The notes beneath the pieces are model-generated. The model saw only the letters and a program-made list of their open reading frames with translations. It had not been told where the DNA came from and made no database searches. The translations under genes were made by a program, and so were the position numbers. Shown here in pieces: positions 60,363 through 64,000 of a stretch of DNA of 64,000 nucleotides (positions are counted from its first letter, which is position 1; each line of letters begins with the position of its first letter). Source of the DNA: Gammaproteobacteria bacterium (GTDB lineage: Bacteria; Pseudomonadota; Gammaproteobacteria; Pseudomonadales; Cellvibrionaceae). Where the stretch lies: positions 1 through 64,000 of the forward strand of contig JAGKWO010000009.1 of assembly GCA_021151835.1 (NCBI GenBank), in the 5' to 3' direction.

Positions 60363-60864
60363 AAACATTTTCCTTAATTGATTCGTTGAATTTACAGCGC
60401 ATTTGCAACAACAAAACGACAGCATTAAAAATAGCAATCGTTTAACAAATAAAATTTGAAAATTTAATCAAATTTAATTCTTCAACATTGGTCCGCGCAG
60501 ATGTTAAGGAGCCACCGACTATTTCGGCGCGATTTTTTTATCACATTGCCATGACAAACAAAATCCGTGGTTAAAAAGTGGCTACCGCATTTAAAATTAT
60601 TAAATGTCGGATTTAAGCTATTTAACTGTGGAAAAAATAAGGGCCAAAATGGGAGAAATACGCTGATGGCGTCAAAAGAGAGGTAATAAGCTATTTTTTG
60701 GCGTTGGAATTATTGGTAATGGTCCGGCGCGTGTTGCAAAAATGAATTTAAGTTAATTTGTTACGATTGTAATAAATTGTAACAGCTAAATTTTTTTTAC
60801 AATAAATTTATTGTAGTCAAATTTTATATATGCGGTTCCGGTGAAAATTCCTATATAGAAATGT
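60363..60864. other. Intergenic region upstream of the subtilase
   Basis: About 500 bp of very AT-rich sequence with no protein-like frame. It holds TGTTAC / GTAACA arms at 60759-60784 and a perfect 16 bp palindrome ACAATAAATTTATTGT at 60799-60814. The region must contain the subtilase promoter and the end of the acetyltransferase transcript; the palindrome lacks a T-run on that strand. Confidence 0.5.
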
Positions 60865-61431
60865 CTATGCAGAAATTCCCGGGTCATTTTTTTCATCCAC
60901 CACCACTGACTTAATGACCCGGCACGGATTGCCAGCGGCGACAACATATGCAGGAATATCTTTATTGACCAAACTGCCCGCGCCAATCACCGAACCTTTG
61001 CCGATCGTGACTCCCGCCAAAATAATTGCGCCGCCGCCGATCCAGCAATCATCGCCGATAGTCACTGCTGCACTGAATTCCTTGCCGGTGGCGCGTTCAA
61101 GCGGATCGAGCGGGTGAGTGGTTGCATAGATTTGCACATTGGGGCCAAACATTACCCGGTTGCCAATTCGCACTTCGGCACAATCCAGAATGACGCAATT
61201 GTGATTGGCGTAAAATCGCTCGCCCAAAAAAATATTGCTACCGTAATCACAAAAAAAGTTAGGCTCTATATAAGCGGTTGAAACCTGCCCGAACAATTGC
61301 TGGTAAATGGGTTTACGCGCTTTCATTTGGTCGGCGCTCAGTGCGTTTAATTCCTGGCACAGCTTCTTGGCCCGCTTGCGGGCGGCGACGAGCTCAGGTT
61401 CAAACGGATTAATTTCATGGAATGGATGCAT
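60865..61431 (-). CDS. Maltose/galactoside O-acetyltransferase family protein
   Basis: A 188-residue left-handed beta-helix acyltransferase. I start at CAT 61431; upstream codons in frame look unrelated. Motifs: NFFCDYGSNIFLGERFYANH, VRIGNRVMFGPNVQIYATTH, the catalytic-His TTHPLDPLERATG loop, TIGDDCWIGGGAIILAGVTI and GSVIGAGSLVNKDIP. It acetylates sugars from acetyl-CoA; the natural acceptor is usually unknown. It is divergent from the DUF1456 gene. Confidence 0.94.
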   Translation of the reverse strand: MHPFHEINPFEPELVAARKRAKKLCQELNALSADQMKARKPIYQQLFGQVSTAYIEPNFFCDYGSNIFLGERFYANHNCVILDCAEVRIGNRVMFGPNVQIYATTHPLDPLERATGKEFSAAVTIGDDCWIGGGAIILAGVTIGKGSVIGAGSLVNKDIPAYVVAAGNPCRVIKSVVVDEKNDPGISA

Positions 61432-61535
61432 TGCAGCGGTTTCTCGGAGTTGTCTCGGGGTTGGACGATTTGAGGTAGAATAGCGCAAAACCCGGTTGGG
61501 ATTACACGCCTGATTGAACTTATCCAGAGCACTCC

Positions 61536-62027
61536 ATGAGAACAAATGATATTTTTCGCACAATAACCCGGGCTATAGCCATGGACACGCAACAAATCCA
61601 GGCGCTTTTTGCCGCTACTGATATTGAACTGAGCGATAAGGAAATTACGAATTTGCTCAAGACAGATTACCAGCCCGGTTTTGAAGCCATGCCGGATTAT
61701 ATTTTACTAATCTTCCTGAATAATTTGATTGATGCCAAACGCGGGAAAAAAGCGGATGCAGTTGTAGCGCCGGTTGCCAAACACCAAAAAATCGCTAATA
61801 ACGAAGTGCTGAAAAAACTGCGTATTGCCTTTAATTTACAGGAACAGGATGTGCGCGATTTGTTCAAACTGGTCACCATTGAATTAACCAAATCCGATTT
61901 GTCTGCATTGTTTCGCAAACCTGGCAATGGCCATTTTAAAGCCTGTGACGATGAGTTGCTGCTCGATTTTATCGAGGGGTTGGGTAAATGGTTGCAACAA
62001 GGGCAGGGTGCCGGGTCTGATCTATGA
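61536..62027 (+). CDS. DUF1456-family protein (YehS-like)
   Basis: A 163-residue soluble protein with two similar halves: NDIFRTITRAIAMDTQQIQA ... ITNLLKTDYQPGFEAMPDYI and NNEVLKKLRIAFNLQEQDVR ... LSALFRKPGNGHFKACDDEL. This tandem pattern and length match YehS. Function unknown. It ends in an ATGA overlap with the next gene. Confidence 0.93.
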   Translation: MRTNDIFRTITRAIAMDTQQIQALFAATDIELSDKEITNLLKTDYQPGFEAMPDYILLIFLNNLIDAKRGKKADAVVAPVAKHQKIANNEVLKKLRIAFNLQEQDVRDLFKLVTIELTKSDLSALFRKPGNGHFKACDDELLLDFIEGLGKWLQQGQGAGSDL

Positions 62028-62575
62028 ATGAGCAGGCAATCAAGGGCGCAGTAGTTCGCTGGCTGAATGATGTGGTGATTGGCTTAAACCTTTGCCCGTT
62101 TGCCGGTAAGCCGGCGGGTGAAAATCGCGTGCGCATTATTATTTCGCAAGCGCTTGACGATGAATTGTTATTGCAGGATTTACAGCGTGAAATGGAACTG
62201 CTGGATGAAAAACCGGCAACAGAAATTGAAACCACATTGATTATTATTCCCCATCATTTGCAGGATTTTTTCGACTACAACCAGTTTTTAAACTGGGCGG
62301 AAAAAATGATTAAACGCAATGGTTGGACCGGTGTTTACCAACTGGCAACGTTTCACCCGGAGTATTGTTTTGCCGGTGCTGAACCGGAAGATGCAGAGAA
62401 CCTGACTAACCGTTCTCCTTATCCCATTCTTCACATCATCCGTGAAGCCAGTTTGGAGAAAGCGTTGCAGTTTTATGAAGGTGTTGACGAAGTACCGGAA
62501 AATAATAAAAAGCGGGTGGAATCGCTGTCCACCGCGCAAAAACGCGTATTGTTCCCGTATCTGCTCCATCACTGA
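62024..62575 (+). CDS. DUF1415-family protein
   Basis: A 183-residue soluble protein. WLNDVVIGLNLCPFAGKPAG near the N-terminus, TLIIIPHHLQDFFDYNQFLN and YQLATFHPEYCFAGAEPEDA are DUF1415 landmarks; the ending KALQFYEGVDEVPENNKKRV is also typical. Function unknown. It is coupled to the DUF1456 gene by a 4 bp overlap. Confidence 0.94.
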   Translation: MNEQAIKGAVVRWLNDVVIGLNLCPFAGKPAGENRVRIIISQALDDELLLQDLQREMELLDEKPATEIETTLIIIPHHLQDFFDYNQFLNWAEKMIKRNGWTGVYQLATFHPEYCFAGAEPEDAENLTNRSPYPILHIIREASLEKALQFYEGVDEVPENNKKRVESLSTAQKRVLFPYLLHH

Positions 62576-62599
62576 TGCTGTAAATAATGGAATATTTTT

Positions 62600-62878
62600 A
62601 TGCAGGTAGTAATAAACATTATTGCTTCACTATTTCTGTTTTTTTGCCTGATCTGGACCTTGTTACCCTGGGCGTTCGGTATTCAGAATTACGCCAAATC
62701 CCATGGCAAGTTATTAGTTGTTATCGCCCGTGCCAGTTGGCTGGGTTTGCTGTTATCCCATCCGTTATTGATCTATCTGATATGGTTTGAAAATATCAGT
62801 TACTGGTTGATCCTTGCCCTGGTTATTGCCCACCTGGTCTTTTGTATATTCTTTGCCCGCGATGTAGGTACAGGCTAG
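62600..62878 (+). CDS. Small hypothetical membrane protein
   Basis: A 92-residue protein with three hydrophobic segments (residues 3-27, 38-58 and 66-86). TGGAATATTTTT gives a weak ribosome site; it lies 24 bp after the DUF1415 gene and is probably in the same operon. No family recognised. Confidence 0.7.
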   Translation: MQVVINIIASLFLFFCLIWTLLPWAFGIQNYAKSHGKLLVVIARASWLGLLLSHPLLIYLIWFENISYWLILALVIAHLVFCIFFARDVGTG

Positions 62879-63069
62879 GTTTCGTCTTGCAGATTGCACT
62901 GTGATGCTTGTCACATTGATGATGGATTTCCGGAGATAGTTAATATCTTTATTTTGTTGGTGGTTTCTGCCGTCAAATCTTTTGCTACTATTCCGCGACT
63001 CTTCCGGCCTGCTTTTTTTGCGGCAGGTGCCGTCCATTTCCTGTTTGAGTTAATGCAGGTCAGCTGTTC

Positions 63070-63579
63070 ATGAAACATATTTCGTTGAGATTGGTTGCCA
63101 TTGTTTTCAGTTTATTTTTTGCCGCTGGAGTTTTTGCCATGACATTAGGTGATGTTGGTCGAGTTTGTTTGTTTTCCGCCATATCAGGGACTATTACCTT
63201 GGACGGCAAGCCTGTTGCTAATGCGCGCCTGGTTCGCACCGGTGATCGCGATGGTCCCAAAGTGGATGAGACAGTCACCGATGCCAATGGCCATTTTGCA
63301 TTTCCGGCAATGTTTGAGCGCACTATCACCAAATTTTTACCGCAGGAGTTTGTTGCCTCCCAGCAAATAATTGTGCATTACGCAGGTCGGCAATATGAAA
63401 TGTGGAGTTCAATAAAGCGAAATTCAAGCGAAAATACAGAATCGAAAGGAAAACCACTAATCGTGTCCTGTGAGCTGAACAGTGAAGAAAAAACTATTGT
63501 TGTAGATCGGGTGCCGATACACAGCTTATGCATATGGGATGTTGAGCCGGATGCTCCGATAAATTGGGACGAATTATAA
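63070..63579 (+). CDS. DUF6795-family exported protein, possible lipase immunity or partner
   Basis: A 169-residue protein with a signal peptide (residues 1-23). The mature part is an Ig-like fold resembling carboxypeptidase-regulatory domains: VCLFSAISGTITLDGKPVAN, VDETVTDANGHFAFP and LIVSCELNSEEKTI, ending HSLCIWDVEPDAPINWDEL. I recall these as DUF6795, often found beside type VI lipase effectors. The lipase gene starts 30 bp downstream. A periplasmic protein next to a lipase effector fits an immunity or delivery partner; which one is not decided by sequence. Confidence 0.75.
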   Translation: MKHISLRLVAIVFSLFFAAGVFAMTLGDVGRVCLFSAISGTITLDGKPVANARLVRTGDRDGPKVDETVTDANGHFAFPAMFERTITKFLPQEFVASQQIIVHYAGRQYEMWSSIKRNSSENTESKGKPLIVSCELNSEEKTIVVDRVPIHSLCIWDVEPDAPINWDEL

Positions 63580-63609
63580 AAGTGTATTATTAATTAATGG
63601 AGATATGTA

Positions 63610-64000
63610 ATGACTGAGTTGATACCTAGACTTGCGGCTTCACTCGCTGAAGGGGTTTATGGACTTACAAAAAATGAGTCGATTGAGGGCGCAATTAAAG
63701 ATTTGAATGCTCTCTTTAAGGACGTTGCAAGCTTTAGTGACGATACTATGCTGAAGGCAAAAACAGGTGGTCCTTGGTTTATAAAATGTCGTACAGCATT
63801 TGGATTTACCTTGATTGGCAAGGGAAAGTTTACTGGCCAAGCATTTATTTTATTTCGTGGGACCCAATACCTGGCAGATTGGCTAACCAATGGTAATGTA
63901 AGCTTATCCCGAAGTGCGTCGGGCCAACCTGTACATGATGGTTTTAATCTCACATTTAAAACTATGGAACCAAAGCTGAAAGAGTTCCTTGCATTGCTAA
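63610..64000 (+). CDS. Class-3 lipase family protein, truncated by the window end
   Basis: An open frame of 130 codons running off the right edge. It starts at ATG 63610 with GGAGA six bases upstream, beginning MTELIPRLAASLAEGVYGLT. FILFRGTQYLADWLTNG followed by GQPVHDGFNLTFKTMEPKLK matches the start of class-3 lipase domains (the 'a-RGT-s--DW-tN' and 'VH-GF' segments before the GxSxG nucleophile). The catalytic serine lies beyond 64000. Together with the DUF6795 gene it resembles a type VI secretion phospholipase module; that is inference from context. Confidence 0.8.
   Translation, partial: MTELIPRLAASLAEGVYGLTKNESIEGAIKDLNALFKDVASFSDDTMLKAKTGGPWFIKCRTAFGFTLIGKGKFTGQAFILFRGTQYLADWLTNGNVSLSRSASGQPVHDGFNLTFKTMEPKLKEFLALL

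Noticed and set aside
60799..60814. Perfect palindrome ACAATAAATTTATTGT as a terminator for the acetyltransferase gene
   Set aside because: On the gene's strand the hairpin is followed by A rather than T, and the stem is all A-T. A regulator site or chance is as likely.
1..64000. tRNA, rRNA and CRISPR arrays
   Set aside because: I looked for cloverleaf ends, conserved rRNA segments and short evenly spaced repeats and saw none; the repeated units at 1-7100 are attC sites.

Overview
The window looks like a chromosome segment of a Cellvibrio-type gammaproteobacterium (Cellvibrionaceae, a plant-polysaccharide degrader). I infer this from secreted GH26, GH3 and GH51 glycoside hydrolases, a glucuronate isomerase, PEP-CTERM proteins, serine-rich linkers, a Pseudomonas-like polar flagellar cluster and a chromosomal integron. 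No database search was possible; family names come from motifs and memory.

Layout. (1) 1-7095: distal part of a chromosomal integron cassette array. All cassette genes read rightward and are separated by thirteen attC sites; the integrase would lie left of the window. Most products are small hypothetical, membrane or secreted proteins, and one cassette has no clear ORF. (2) 7100-11700: accessory strip with three copies of a palindromic repeat, an ion-channel-like protein, a BLUF photoreceptor, a deaminase-fold protein and a leftward operon of a polymorphic-toxin-like protein plus two small genes. (3) 11827-24037: flgA divergent from flgBCDEFGHIJKL, then an uncharacterised 348-residue protein and a small conserved protein. 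FlgJ carries a lytic-transglycosylase (SLT) domain instead of the usual glucosaminidase. (4) 24066-27218: hipBA with three evenly spaced operators, and an LtrA-family protein. (5) 27250-35599: a divergent RhdA-type rhodanese and a rightward seven-gene cluster (rhodanese lipoprotein, CxC protein, triheme cytochrome, outer-membrane porin, YeeE/YedE transporter, TusA-like protein, pentaheme cytochrome). It resembles the Geobacter ext selenite/tellurite porin-cytochrome genes and is the best candidate for an undescribed system. (6) 35744-40856: two PEP-CTERM proteins, a DUF445 protein, uxaC and a pentapeptide-repeat protein. (7) 41052-50360: a GH26 mannanase gene broken by one in-frame stop, GH3 glucosidase, small lipoprotein, MFS transporter, higBA, SOS-regulated dinB, GH51 arabinofuranosidase. 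(8) 50536-64000: cysK, choice-of-anchor A PEP-CTERM protein, an HlyD/ABC export operon, a DUF350-DUF1190-glutathionylspermidine-synthase-like trio, a chitin-binding subtilase, a sugar acetyltransferase, DUF1456 and DUF1415 genes, and at the right edge a DUF6795 protein followed by a truncated class-3 lipase that looks like a type VI secretion effector pair.

How it fits together: polymer breakdown (GH26, GH3, GH51, subtilase with chitin-binding module) and uronate catabolism (uxaC) supply carbon. The flagellar rod/hook operon gives motility. The multiheme locus probably handles an oxidised sulfur or selenium species across the envelope. Toxin-like genes at both ends, hipBA, higBA and the integron form the accessory, competition and stress layer.
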